Assembly: GCF_000378145.1 (NCBI RefSeq)
Contig: NZ_KB899290.1
Coordinates: 40,586 to 104,585 of the forward strand
Direction: 5' to 3'
Length of the DNA: 64,000 bases
Source of the DNA: Saccharibacillus kuerlensis DSM 22868
GTDB taxonomy: Bacteria; Bacillota; Bacilli; Paenibacillales; Paenibacillaceae
The notes below the pieces were generated by a model. It searched no databases, had not been told where the DNA came from, and saw nothing but the letters and a program-made list of their open reading frames with translations. This document shows, one piece after another, positions 53,593-61,865 of this stretch. The stretch's first letter is position 1. Each line of letters opens with the position of its first letter. A program made the translations under genes and the position numbers.

Positions 53593-54639
53593 TCAAATAA
53601 CCTCCCAAGTTAGGGGAGTGCCCTTGGCCACGTCCTGCGAGACTTGACGTCCAAGCAGCTCATCCAGATATTTAGTAGGCAGTCCCATCCCTGGACGTAT
53701 TGCCCTGATATTCTCACGAGTCAATACTTCACCCTTTTTTAAATCCTTTGAAATATATAATGAACGACGATGCTTAAGCGATTCACGCTCACGCTCCGTA
53801 GCTCCGTACATAACACGGCCCAATGATAGCCAAGCGCGCTCTGTTTCTAATACGAGTGCCTTAAGTTCCTCCGGTTCAAGCGAGAACGCCGAATCAACGC
53901 CTCCGTCTGCACGACGAAGTGTGAAATGCTTCTCGATTACTGTAGCTCCCAGTGCTACTGCGGCAACCGAAACACCTACTCCCATAGTATGGTCAGACAT
54001 TCCTACACTGCAGTTGAACAATTCTTCCATATGCGGCAATGTGGAAATATTCGTGTTCTCTGGCGTAGCCGGGTAAGTACTTGTGCATTTAAGCAGCACC
54101 AACTTCTCGCAACCCGCTTCGCGTGCCGCACGAACTGATTCATCAAGTTCAGCTAATGAGGCCATTCCTGTTGATATAATCAACGGTTTTCCTGTAGCCG
54201 CAACTTTGCGAATCAGCTGGATATCTGTGTTTTCGAATGACGCAATTTTATACGCTGGCACATTAAGACTTTCCAGAAAATCCACGGCTGTCTCATCGAA
54301 CGGCGTACTGAATGCCAACATGCCTAACTCTGTCGCACGTTCAAAAATCGGCTTATGCCACTCCCATGGAGTATAGGCTTCCTTATAAAGATTATAAAGC
54401 GAATTCCCTTTCCAAAGACTGGTGGGATCTTCAATAAAAAAATCGCCCTCGTGGATATCAAGCGTCATAGTATCCGCCGTATAAGTCTGCAGCTTAAGAG
54501 CATCTGCCCCGGCTGCTGCAGCTGCTTCAACGATTTGCAAAGCTCGCTCCAATGACTGGTTGTGATTACCAGACATTTCAGCAATAATAAATGGTTTGTG
54601 ATTGCGTCCAATCCAACGATCTCCAATTTGAAATTCCAA
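53593..54639 (-). CDS. pseI: Pseudaminic acid synthase
   Basis: Condenses the 6-deoxy-diamino sugar with phosphoenolpyruvate to give the nine-carbon acid. The 348-residue protein has a NeuB-type TIM barrel (PFIIAEMSGNHNQSLERAL, ADALKLQTYTADTMT, GMSDHTMGV, IEKHFTL) and a C-terminal SAF/antifreeze domain (about residues 285-345). The SGNHN and SLYISKDLKKGEVLT features fit PseI better than NeuB. It is one base from pseG. Confidence 0.92.
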   Translation of the reverse strand: MEFQIGDRWIGRNHKPFIIAEMSGNHNQSLERALQIVEAAAAAGADALKLQTYTADTMTLDIHEGDFFIEDPTSLWKGNSLYNLYKEAYTPWEWHKPIFERATELGMLAFSTPFDETAVDFLESLNVPAYKIASFENTDIQLIRKVAATGKPLIISTGMASLAELDESVRAAREAGCEKLVLLKCTSTYPATPENTNISTLPHMEELFNCSVGMSDHTMGVGVSVAAVALGATVIEKHFTLRRADGGVDSAFSLEPEELKALVLETERAWLSLGRVMYGATERERESLKHRRSLYISKDLKKGEVLTRENIRAIRPGMGLPTKYLDELLGRQVSQDVAKGTPLTWEVI

Positions 54640-55698
54640 TTATAATTCCTCCCTTATTATGGTAACAACAGGATGTTCTTTCTGTTCACGAAGCTCATGC
54701 ATGAATTGCAGACACTTGTGACTCATCTGAACATTTTTTTCTGGATGTTGTAACCGATCGCATAGAAATTCTAAAAGACTCTCTTTCGAAACTTCTTCAC
54801 TCCGACCAAGATTCCAAATCAGACCTTGACTCTCTGCTTCGGCAACCGCTTCTACCTGGTTTTCAGCAACTATGATGACTCCAGCTGGAACTCCCATGAA
54901 GCATCGTTCCCACATCGAAATCCCTCCAGCACCTATTGCGAGATCTGTGTCGCCCAGCAATTCCTCCAACGCTATTTGCTCGTAGTAGAACGCATTTTCC
55001 ACTTTTTCGCACATTAGACGAATCTCTTCCCGTCGTGAATTGGAAGGACCTGCTACAATATTAAAACATGTACCCTTTAACGCGTCAGTGCCAAACTTTA
55101 ATGCCTCTAATAACTTAACGGTTTCACCAGTAGGATCGCTTCCACCAAAGTTTACGATGACTTTTTTAATGGTGCTTCTAACTTGAGATTCATTCTGTTT
55201 ATAAAATTCAGGACGAAGCAATACATAAGAAGGTCCAAGCAATGTTCGAGTTTCACTTGCAATAAGACCTTTATAGCGCAGTTCCAAATGAGGATATAGA
55301 TTTTGGTCAAGTAATATATCGCAATCGTGCGGCCGATTAGCCAAGTCGTCGATGACTAAAATTTTTCCAACGTAAGGGCGAAGCTTTCTCTCCCAATTCG
55401 CGTCAATTCCATAGTGATCAATTACGAGCCACTCAGGACGTTGGCCTTTCAGAGTGCTTATCACTAAATCAGCATCCTGTTCAATGTGAAAAACGCTCTC
55501 TGCAGCAAGCCCCGATAAACTCAACGAAAAACCTTCTTCTTGCAGAATCCCCACGAATTTTTTAGACAAATCTTTATTGCAAATAAAATGAATACGTACT
55601 TTAAGAGCACTCAACATACGTGCCAATGTGAGACACCGCATAAAGTGACCTATGCCTACTTGGGGAGAAGCACTAACGCGAAAAACTATATTTTTCAT
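54640..55698 (-). CDS. pseG: UDP-2,4-diacetamido-2,4,6-trideoxy-beta-L-altropyranose hydrolase (PseG)
   Basis: Removes UDP from the activated diamino sugar in the pseudaminic acid pathway. The 352-residue GT-B-fold protein has the catalytic GIGHFMRCLTLA (His near residue 18), DHYGIDANWE, and DDLANRPHDCDILLDQN. It ends one base from pseI. It is not fused to a PseH acetyltransferase, although such fusions occur elsewhere. Confidence 0.92.
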   Translation of the reverse strand: MKNIVFRVSASPQVGIGHFMRCLTLARMLSALKVRIHFICNKDLSKKFVGILQEEGFSLSLSGLAAESVFHIEQDADLVISTLKGQRPEWLVIDHYGIDANWERKLRPYVGKILVIDDLANRPHDCDILLDQNLYPHLELRYKGLIASETRTLLGPSYVLLRPEFYKQNESQVRSTIKKVIVNFGGSDPTGETVKLLEALKFGTDALKGTCFNIVAGPSNSRREEIRLMCEKVENAFYYEQIALEELLGDTDLAIGAGGISMWERCFMGVPAGVIIVAENQVEAVAEAESQGLIWNLGRSEEVSKESLLEFLCDRLQHPEKNVQMSHKCLQFMHELREQKEHPVVTIIREEL

Positions 55699-55704
55699 TG
55701 CGAA

Positions 55705-56376
55705 TTAACTCTCCCAACTTTTAATAACCTCAAATATTTCAGTTAAACGATCTATAGAAACTTCAGCTTGATGAGTATCTGCGAATGGTAAATGATAAAA
55801 TGCACCTTGACGAATTTGAATCGTTCGTATGCCTAGTGGTTTGATACCTACAAAGTCTTTGTTAGCATTATCCCCCACATAAACCATTTCTGAACAAGGA
55901 ACCTTTTCAGCTTCTGCTATTTTCAAAAAGCAGTACGGTGAAGGCTTTGAATGTATACGCCCATAGCGATAAGTAATGTAAACTTTTTTAACCTGCTCGT
56001 TCAAACCCAGCGCATAAATTTTGTTTCGCTGTACCAACTTGTTTCCATCGGTCACAATATAAACAGGATGACCCTTTAAACGCTCTAAGACTTGTATGGC
56101 GTCATCCGATAGTTTTAAGTTCGGTCGGTGCAACCTGTAAACAGATAAACACTTCTGCACATTTTTTTTAGAAAAATGTCCGTAGTATTCCAGCACTCTG
56201 TTGAATACACTTCCACGTCCTTCATGCTCAAGCACATTAAGCATAAAAGAATAAGCTTCTTCAGTATCGATCCTATGTCTTTCCGACAAGTGAGTCGCCA
56301 CAGCATGAAATCCACTTTTCACAAACTGTATTTCGTCATAGAGCGTATCGTCCAGGTCAAATATAAATACCTTCAT
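55705..56376 (-). CDS. HAD-superfamily hydrolase
   Basis: 223 residues. It has motif I FIFDLDDTLYD, motif II VTDGNK, a lysine in SKPSPYCF and motif III VYVGDNANKDFVG. The cap region (about residues 15-90) is helical. It is a probable small-molecule phosphatase; within this operon a sugar-phosphate or nonulosonate-phosphate substrate is plausible but unproven. Its start overlaps the ATP-grasp gene end by four bases, so the two are coupled. Confidence 0.82.
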   Translation of the reverse strand: MKVFIFDLDDTLYDEIQFVKSGFHAVATHLSERHRIDTEEAYSFMLNVLEHEGRGSVFNRVLEYYGHFSKKNVQKCLSVYRLHRPNLKLSDDAIQVLERLKGHPVYIVTDGNKLVQRNKIYALGLNEQVKKVYITYRYGRIHSKPSPYCFLKIAEAEKVPCSEMVYVGDNANKDFVGIKPLGIRTIQIRQGAFYHLPFADTHQAEVSIDRLTEIFEVIKSWES

Positions 56377-57314
56377 AGAATCAAATCCTCCGGATAACGA
56401 ATCATTTTCTTCTCCTTGGTCGAACGTTGAAAAGGAAATGGAGATAGGGAACCTCCCATAGATTCAATAATAAACCAGAAGAAGCTATCGAGCCCCATCG
56501 CTATACTTAAAGTAGAAGCCCCTCCAAAACGACAATTACATTCAATTAGATGAGCATGACCATCTTTGTCTACAAATGCTTGAAAAATGACATGACCTCT
56601 CAATTTCAAAAACTGCGCCGCTTCTATACACAATTGTTCCAGTAGAGGATATGTTTCTGTCGATGTAATCTGAGATTCGCCTTGAACAATCTTGTTCCGT
56701 CTTCGGACTAATGCTCCCTTTATAGACCCATCGGCAACCACATAGACATCAACACTATATTCATCCCCTCGAATCATCGGCTGAAAAATAGGAGCAGACA
56801 TGTTAGCTGCATGTTGAATTGCCTGCTCTCGATCTAAACCTAATCCAATATTGGCAGAACCCGCTCCATAACGTTCCTTCACTACCCAGTCTTTCCATCC
56901 ATGTTCTGCATGAAGTGAGGTAGGGATCACTGAGATTCCCTTGTTCGAAAGCTTTTCATAAAATAGAAATTTATCAAAGCAATTATTTATAGAACTCAAC
57001 TCTGACACCATGATGGAAATACCGTTTTCCATAAAATATTCCCGAACCTTTGCAAAGTAAGGTAACTCCCCATCACGGCTGGGAAAAATCACTGAGATAC
57101 CTTCATGCTTACAATAGTCAACTAAGTCGCTTGGCGGCATTTCTGATAGAAGCGGTGACTTCCAAAAGCGGTCCACAAAGTATTTCCCAATACAATCCTC
57201 CGATAAATCCGAACCATACAAAAGAGATGGGCAACCTGTTTTCTCTATAGCTGCCCTTACTGCCTTTAGCATGGGAACCTTTTTTGAAATACTTGTAACT
57301 AGTACATGTGTCAT
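56373..57314 (-). CDS. ATP-grasp carboxylate-amine ligase-like protein
   Basis: 313 residues. An N-terminal pre-ATP-grasp Rossmann domain (HVLVTSISKKVPMLKAV) is followed by the ATP-grasp fold: WVVKERYGAGSANIGLG as the nucleotide loop and HLIECNCRFGGASTLS as the metal/ATP end. This fold resembles CarB-like and PylC-like ligases that form amide bonds. Here it may attach an acyl or aminoacyl group to an amino sugar. An upstream 26-codon extension overlaps the neighbouring gene and lacks a ribosome binding site, so ATG at 57314 is chosen, although its own site is weak. Confidence 0.78.
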   Translation of the reverse strand: MTHVLVTSISKKVPMLKAVRAAIEKTGCPSLLYGSDLSEDCIGKYFVDRFWKSPLLSEMPPSDLVDYCKHEGISVIFPSRDGELPYFAKVREYFMENGISIMVSELSSINNCFDKFLFYEKLSNKGISVIPTSLHAEHGWKDWVVKERYGAGSANIGLGLDREQAIQHAANMSAPIFQPMIRGDEYSVDVYVVADGSIKGALVRRRNKIVQGESQITSTETYPLLEQLCIEAAQFLKLRGHVIFQAFVDKDGHAHLIECNCRFGGASTLSIAMGLDSFFWFIIESMGGSLSPFPFQRSTKEKKMIRYPEDLIL

Positions 57315-57343
57315 CTCTTTTTTTATACTCCTCGCTCTGTCTC

Positions 57344-58072
57344 TTACTCGCCGAGCTGCTTTTGTTTGACCTCTGCATTTATAAGTGCCCATTCGGGATG
57401 TTCGACTAACATATCACGCATGTCCTCCCAGTAGAAAATCTCGCCTCTATACAGAACTTCATATACTTTACGAATAACTTCCCAGTCTTCCTCTGTATCG
57501 AGTGTCAACCTATAACGGGAATCATCCTGATTATTAGAATAAATGCGGAAATTGAACAGCTCTGGATGTTGATAAATGTAAGGCGTCACATGCTCCCGCT
57601 CGTATTCAATACTTGCTTCATTATAGGCCTTTTCCAATGCCGAAAAACTGAACACTTCCGTGTCCAACCCTCTGGGAAATGTTCCGCTCAAACCACTGCT
57701 GGAGTAATCACATTCATTAGCTAAAAAGTCCTTAATTACTTTATCTGATATTTTCGGATCGAGTAACGGACAATCCGATGTGATTCGCACAATATAATCT
57801 GCCTGAGCTTTTCTCGCTGCGCCGTAATACCGACTTAATACATTCTGCTGACTTCCCCGGTAACAGGCAACACCATATTTCTCGGCCTCAATACAAATAG
57901 CGTCATCTTCTTCAAAATCCGAGGTCGCTACGATCACCTCGTCGATAGACTGAATAGCCAAGCAACGCGTAATAACATGACCAAGCACTGTTTTATCCAT
58001 TAACATTTTCATAACTTTCTTTGGTAAACGAGTTGAGCCCATTCTGGCTTGGATAATGACAACAATTTTCAC
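57344..58072 (-). CDS. SpsF/PseF-like cytidylyltransferase
   Basis: 242 residues with the nucleotidyltransferase signature IIQARMGSTRLPKKVM, ATSDFEEDDAI and VRITSDCPLLDP. This family includes spore coat SpsF and CMP-sugar synthetases. In a pseB-pseC-pseG-pseI operon it is the only candidate for making CMP-pseudaminic acid (the PseF step). SpsF-like members sometimes replace true PseF. The tail (residues about 200-240) is basic and helical. Confidence 0.85.
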   Translation of the reverse strand: MKIVVIIQARMGSTRLPKKVMKMLMDKTVLGHVITRCLAIQSIDEVIVATSDFEEDDAICIEAEKYGVACYRGSQQNVLSRYYGAARKAQADYIVRITSDCPLLDPKISDKVIKDFLANECDYSSSGLSGTFPRGLDTEVFSFSALEKAYNEASIEYEREHVTPYIYQHPELFNFRIYSNNQDDSRYRLTLDTEEDWEVIRKVYEVLYRGEIFYWEDMRDMLVEHPEWALINAEVKQKQLGE

Positions 58073-58158
58073 TCGTTAGCCACCTTCCCATTTCCTTCTG
58101 TAATCTATTTACTTCATTCGGTAATTTCAACAGACGTATTTTTTTGATTCAACTAAAC

Positions 58159-58180
58159 CGTACGACTATCGTACGACTAT
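58159..58180. repeat. Tandem 11-base repeat in the pseB-spsF gap
   Basis: Two adjacent copies of CGTACGACTAT lie in the 118-base gap between the pseB stop and the spsF-like start. It could be a small operator or a slippage product. Confidence 0.6.
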
Positions 58181-58190
58181 ATAGTTATAT

Positions 58191-59189
58191 TTATATTAAT
58201 TGTTCATTTTTGATCCATGCTTTGATCAAGCTCTTTTCGATCGGATGCATCTCGAGCGGATTGATAGATTGAGCAGATTTGAACTGTTCCGTTTTCTTGA
58301 ATACTGCCGGAATAATAAACATATCTTCTCTTTCCCGCGCAAGCAGATGTTCATCGTGAGTCATCAACTCTTCATACATCTTCTCTCCCGGTCTAAGTCC
58401 GATGGAATGGACCTTCACTTCTTTTTGAATCTCATATTTGTCAGTGACCAGTCCAATCAATACTTCAGCCAGATCGCCGATCCGAATAACCGGCATCTTC
58501 AGCACAAACACTTCGCCACCGAGAGCAATGGAATTAGCTTCTAGGATCAGTTCAATAGCCTGTGAAGGCGTCATCATATAGCGCAGCATATCAGGATCAG
58601 TTACGGTGATACGTCCATCTTCGAGAATCTGCTTCTTGAACAACGGAATTACGGAACCTCTTGAGCCCATCACATTGCCGAATCTTACGGAAGAGAAGAT
58701 TGTTTCTTTTGATCCCTTTTGGTATTCAGCCGCAGAGATCAGTCGTTCGGCAGTGAGCTTCGTTGCTCCATACGTATTCGTCGGTGAAATAGCTTTGTCC
58801 GTACTCGTGAACAACACTTTCTTTACGCCGTTCGCAATGGCTGCCTGAATCACGTTCTGAGTGCCGATTACATTCGTCTGAACAGCCTCGAACGGATTAT
58901 ACTCACAGGAAGGCACATGCTTCATTGCCGCCAGGTGAAATACGTAATCAATGTCTTCCATAGCTCGTTCAAGCCGCTGTTGGTCTCTAACATCGCCGAT
59001 CAAAAAGCGTAATCGATTAGCTTCACTTTGGAACTCTAAGTTCATTTCATACTGCTTATGCTCATCTCTACTAAAAATGCGAATGACCTGAGGGTGTTCT
59101 TTTAATAAACGCCGCGTCAGATTCTGCCCAATCGTTCCTGTTCCGCCAATAATCAGAATCTTTTTATCTCGATAGAGCTCGTTATTCAT
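58191..59189 (-). CDS. pseB: UDP-N-acetylglucosamine 4,6-dehydratase (inverting), PseB
   Basis: First step of pseudaminic acid synthesis: 4,6-dehydration with C5 inversion. The 332-residue SDR protein has IGGTGTIGQNLTRRLL, FHLAAMKHVPSCEYNP, the YGATK catalytic pair and a C-terminal LRPGEKMYEELMT motif typical of PseB/FlaA1. It lies between maf and the cytidylyltransferase gene. Confidence 0.94.
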   Translation of the reverse strand: MNNELYRDKKILIIGGTGTIGQNLTRRLLKEHPQVIRIFSRDEHKQYEMNLEFQSEANRLRFLIGDVRDQQRLERAMEDIDYVFHLAAMKHVPSCEYNPFEAVQTNVIGTQNVIQAAIANGVKKVLFTSTDKAISPTNTYGATKLTAERLISAAEYQKGSKETIFSSVRFGNVMGSRGSVIPLFKKQILEDGRITVTDPDMLRYMMTPSQAIELILEANSIALGGEVFVLKMPVIRIGDLAEVLIGLVTDKYEIQKEVKVHSIGLRPGEKMYEELMTHDEHLLAREREDMFIIPAVFKKTEQFKSAQSINPLEMHPIEKSLIKAWIKNEQLI

Positions 59190-59202
59190 GCTTGTCCACC
59201 CT

Positions 59203-60987
59203 TTATACTTTGATCTCTGCCATTTTCTCTAAAGATTCTGAAAGGAGTTTTTGAATGAATGGAACTTCTCCTTGAATGTCCTTTCCAAGCCCACCTAAAT
59301 ATCTATAAACCAAGTCCGATTTTTTTCGTATATCCTTCTCAATTGCAATCTCGGGAAGAATGCGATCAAAATCACCTAGCTGATCCGAAAGTAATGTCTC
59401 GAAGACGGAAGAAAACCATTCTCGCTCTGCAATTTTCCCCCAAATCATTTCAATAGACTCCATTGTTTTCCATGCTTTTGAAGCATTTGAACGGCTCTGA
59501 ATCTGTAGTTTATCTATCTGTTTTTGCATAACGCCCAGCTCTTCATTTATAGATGCAAAATCTAAAAGTAAATGTTCGACTCTTGACTTAACAAATGTAA
59601 CTTTTTCCTTGAGTTGTGGAAACTCCACTCTCGCAAGCAACTTACAAATCGAATCATTTTCTATGCTTTGATGCTTGATTTGTTTATAAACGTCTTCTGC
59701 GGGTTTCCATATAGTACCCTCTATAACCGCACCACCGCGAGTAGCATTTACGAATTCAATATTGGGAAGCATTGAAATCAAGCTCTCCAGACCATCTTTC
59801 ATATATAAAAAGGATTCTGTAGTCTGATTTAGACCGCCATCAACATTATGGACAGTGTGCTGGGCCTGCTTTACAACTTGTTCACTATATTTCTCATCCG
59901 AGTGTTCTACACCATTTGCATAAAACTTACCTTCCTGAAATGATAGGTCCTGACCCATCATTACAATGCGGGATGCTCCTAGCCAAGCAGCAGCTTGAAT
60001 AGCCGTTCCCGTTACGGTTGGAGTTGGCAGAATTGTTGGGTCTTGTTCGCTCATCCCCATACAGTACTTGCCTATGTTATCGTTTTGAATAATTGCATGA
60101 ATGGTTTCGCTCTTCTTTTGGTCAGAAACGCCATGATATGCAGTCGACCCATACAAAAGTGGAGGCGCCAAAGTTTTTGGATTTTCAAATACTTTAGCAT
60201 TAATCGACCCTCCATCCATGATTGTAGCAAGATGAGGAACAATGTTATGTTTAATAAGAGCCTGGATACTGGAACCGGCAGAAATAATCAAAGCATGATT
60301 TTGGAACTTCCTTACCCATTCTATATCTTTTTCCAAAGAGGGGCCTGATGCGATAATAACTGCGGTCGATCCGCTATAGACTCCCGCCAACTCCGTGATC
60401 GAAGGAGAAGTCAGCATCCCCGACAACTGTTTCAAACTGTTTTCTATCCAAGTCTTCTGAAAGTGCTTCTCTGTTCTTCGATTTGACAGAAAAGTTCTAT
60501 GGTATTCTTCAAAATCATGCTTGATTTCCTGCAGCAGATCGAGGCGTTCCTCCAAATGGTGACGTAGAGCGACAAATGCCAACTCCTGATCCATGTAGGT
60601 GCAAATTTTATAAAACAGCATTTTCAACTGACTCTCGCCTACCGCCACCCAGAGCAGTTGAGGCCAAGCCAATAGCTCTCTCATATCATAGGTGTGCATT
60701 GAGTTTCGGAACACGACTTCGTCAGGCTCATACACTATGAAAAATCGGTCTGGATACGTCTCTAACAAATCAGCCAGGGCAACTCCCTGGCTAAATCCGT
60801 ATACAAATACGACTTTTATGTCCCCAACGGATCCTTTAACCGCTTCAAGCCAAGCTTCATCTTTTTTTAACGGCTCCTCAGGCAAAGAAGAAGCATTCAA
60901 AGAGTCTTCTTCAATTTCTACAATTCTATTCACAATATTAGGAAATCTCTGTTGAATAACCGCAAGATTTTCTTTGAAATGAGTCAA
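59203..60987 (-). CDS. Flagellin glycosyltransferase Maf (DUF115 / motility accessory factor)
   Basis: 594 residues. The central DUF115/MAF_flag10 domain (about residues 190-370) has the nucleotide-sugar region AVIIASGPSLEKDIEWV, AGSSIQALIKHNIVPH and an IVMMGQDLSF motif. An N-terminal helical/Rossmann-like domain (about 1-180) and a C-terminal helical domain flank it. Maf proteins transfer CMP-activated nonulosonates to Ser/Thr of flagellin. Its position between the pse genes and fliT-fliS-fliD-flaG-hag fits that role. It has its own sigma-D-like -10 after the fliT terminator. Confidence 0.88.
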   Translation of the reverse strand: MTHFKENLAVIQQRFPNIVNRIVEIEEDSLNASSLPEEPLKKDEAWLEAVKGSVGDIKVVFVYGFSQGVALADLLETYPDRFFIVYEPDEVVFRNSMHTYDMRELLAWPQLLWVAVGESQLKMLFYKICTYMDQELAFVALRHHLEERLDLLQEIKHDFEEYHRTFLSNRRTEKHFQKTWIENSLKQLSGMLTSPSITELAGVYSGSTAVIIASGPSLEKDIEWVRKFQNHALIISAGSSIQALIKHNIVPHLATIMDGGSINAKVFENPKTLAPPLLYGSTAYHGVSDQKKSETIHAIIQNDNIGKYCMGMSEQDPTILPTPTVTGTAIQAAAWLGASRIVMMGQDLSFQEGKFYANGVEHSDEKYSEQVVKQAQHTVHNVDGGLNQTTESFLYMKDGLESLISMLPNIEFVNATRGGAVIEGTIWKPAEDVYKQIKHQSIENDSICKLLARVEFPQLKEKVTFVKSRVEHLLLDFASINEELGVMQKQIDKLQIQSRSNASKAWKTMESIEMIWGKIAEREWFSSVFETLLSDQLGDFDRILPEIAIEKDIRKKSDLVYRYLGGLGKDIQGEVPFIQKLLSESLEKMAEIKV

Positions 60988-61029
60988 AGCTTAACCACCA
61001 TTCTTCCGTTGGTATTTTCTATAACTACT

Positions 61030-61057
61030 ATATCGGATTTTTTTCAGTATGAGTGAA
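61030..61057 (-). promoter_or_regulatory. Sigma-D-like promoter of the maf/pse operon
   Basis: The -10 is TCCGATAT, the same octamer as in the flaG promoter, about 45 bases before maf. The -35 is weak (TTCA at sixteen bases). It lies directly downstream of the fliT terminator. Confidence 0.45.
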
Positions 61058-61061
61058 CATT

Positions 61062-61117
61062 GAAAAAAAAATCCCCCTTTAAAAAACCAGGTTCCGGTTT
61101 TTTAAAGGGGGATTTTT
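61062..61117 (-). terminator. Strong terminator of the flaG-fliDST operon
   Basis: A perfect 22-base stem (AAAAATCCCCCTTTAAAAAACC with its complement) closes a seven-base loop, 61067-61117, followed on the minus strand by eight Ts. It separates fliT from maf. Confidence 0.95.
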
Positions 61118-61118
61118 A

Positions 61119-61463
61119 TTATTTGCGGTGGTCGATGAACATACTATTCATGGCATACCCGTGTTGGTATGCTGACTGTTGAGTACGAATTGTGCCCTGC
61201 TTCTGCATCCATTCAGCGGCTTCATTCTTAAGAGAATTCATTCTTGCAAGAATCAATGCATCGAACTTCAAGATATAGGCAATCTGTTCGCGATCAACCT
61301 CGTTAATACTGTGACGATAAGGTTCAATTGCTGTTACTAACGCCTGCCGCTGAGCGGCCAGCGCTTCAAGCGCCTCACTATCCATCGTTTCCAGCCGTGA
61401 AATCGCATCTTCCGTAATGAATTGAAGCTTGTCCAGCAGCTGTTTCCCCTCCAATTCCGCCAT
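61119..61463 (-). CDS. fliT: Flagellar export chaperone FliT
   Basis: 114 residues, all-helical, with no signal or membrane segment. It follows fliS with a one-base overlap (TAATG), the standard position of FliT, the FliD chaperone. Sequence conservation is low (EGKQLLDKLQFITEDAISRL, RREQ-like DREQIAYILKFD), so the call rests mainly on size, helicity and operon order. Confidence 0.78.
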   Translation of the reverse strand: MAELEGKQLLDKLQFITEDAISRLETMDSEALEALAAQRQALVTAIEPYRHSINEVDREQIAYILKFDALILARMNSLKNEAAEWMQKQGTIRTQQSAYQHGYAMNSMFIDHRK

Positions 61464-61846
61464 TAAGCGTTACCAGCCATACCGGATATTTTACTTGCTT
61501 CTACCCATGCTTCGCGCAAATCACTCAGATGTTCCAGTACTTCTTCTGCTGGGGCAGCATCCTTTTTTACGTTTGCTTCGATCAGACGACGGAGCATGTA
61601 TTCATAGAGACGGACCAGCTCGTCTGCAATTGCATAATCAAAGTTCAACGAGGAGACGAGTTCATGCACGATAGCCTGCGCCTTACAGAGATTGTTGTTG
61701 GCCGCTTCGTAATTTTTTTCAGAAATCCCATCGATCCCTGCTTTCACAAATCGAATGGCCCCATCATACAGCATAATCAGAAGTTTCGGCTTGGACGCGG
61801 TTTGTGCTTGAGTCTGCTGATATTTCTGATAAGGTGAGTAGATCAA
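61463..61846 (-). CDS. fliS: Flagellin chaperone FliS
   Basis: 127-residue four-helix protein that caps flagellin C-termini before export. It has the family start YSPYQKYQQTQAQTASKPKL, LIMLYDGAIRFV and YEYMLRRLIEANVKKD. The start is TTG with AAAGGAGG nine bases upstream. It lies between fliD and fliT. Confidence 0.95.
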   Translation of the reverse strand: MIYSPYQKYQQTQAQTASKPKLLIMLYDGAIRFVKAGIDGISEKNYEAANNNLCKAQAIVHELVSSLNFDYAIADELVRLYEYMLRRLIEANVKKDAAPAEEVLEHLSDLREAWVEASKISGMAGNA

Positions 61847-61865
61847 GATTAATATCCTCCTTTAT

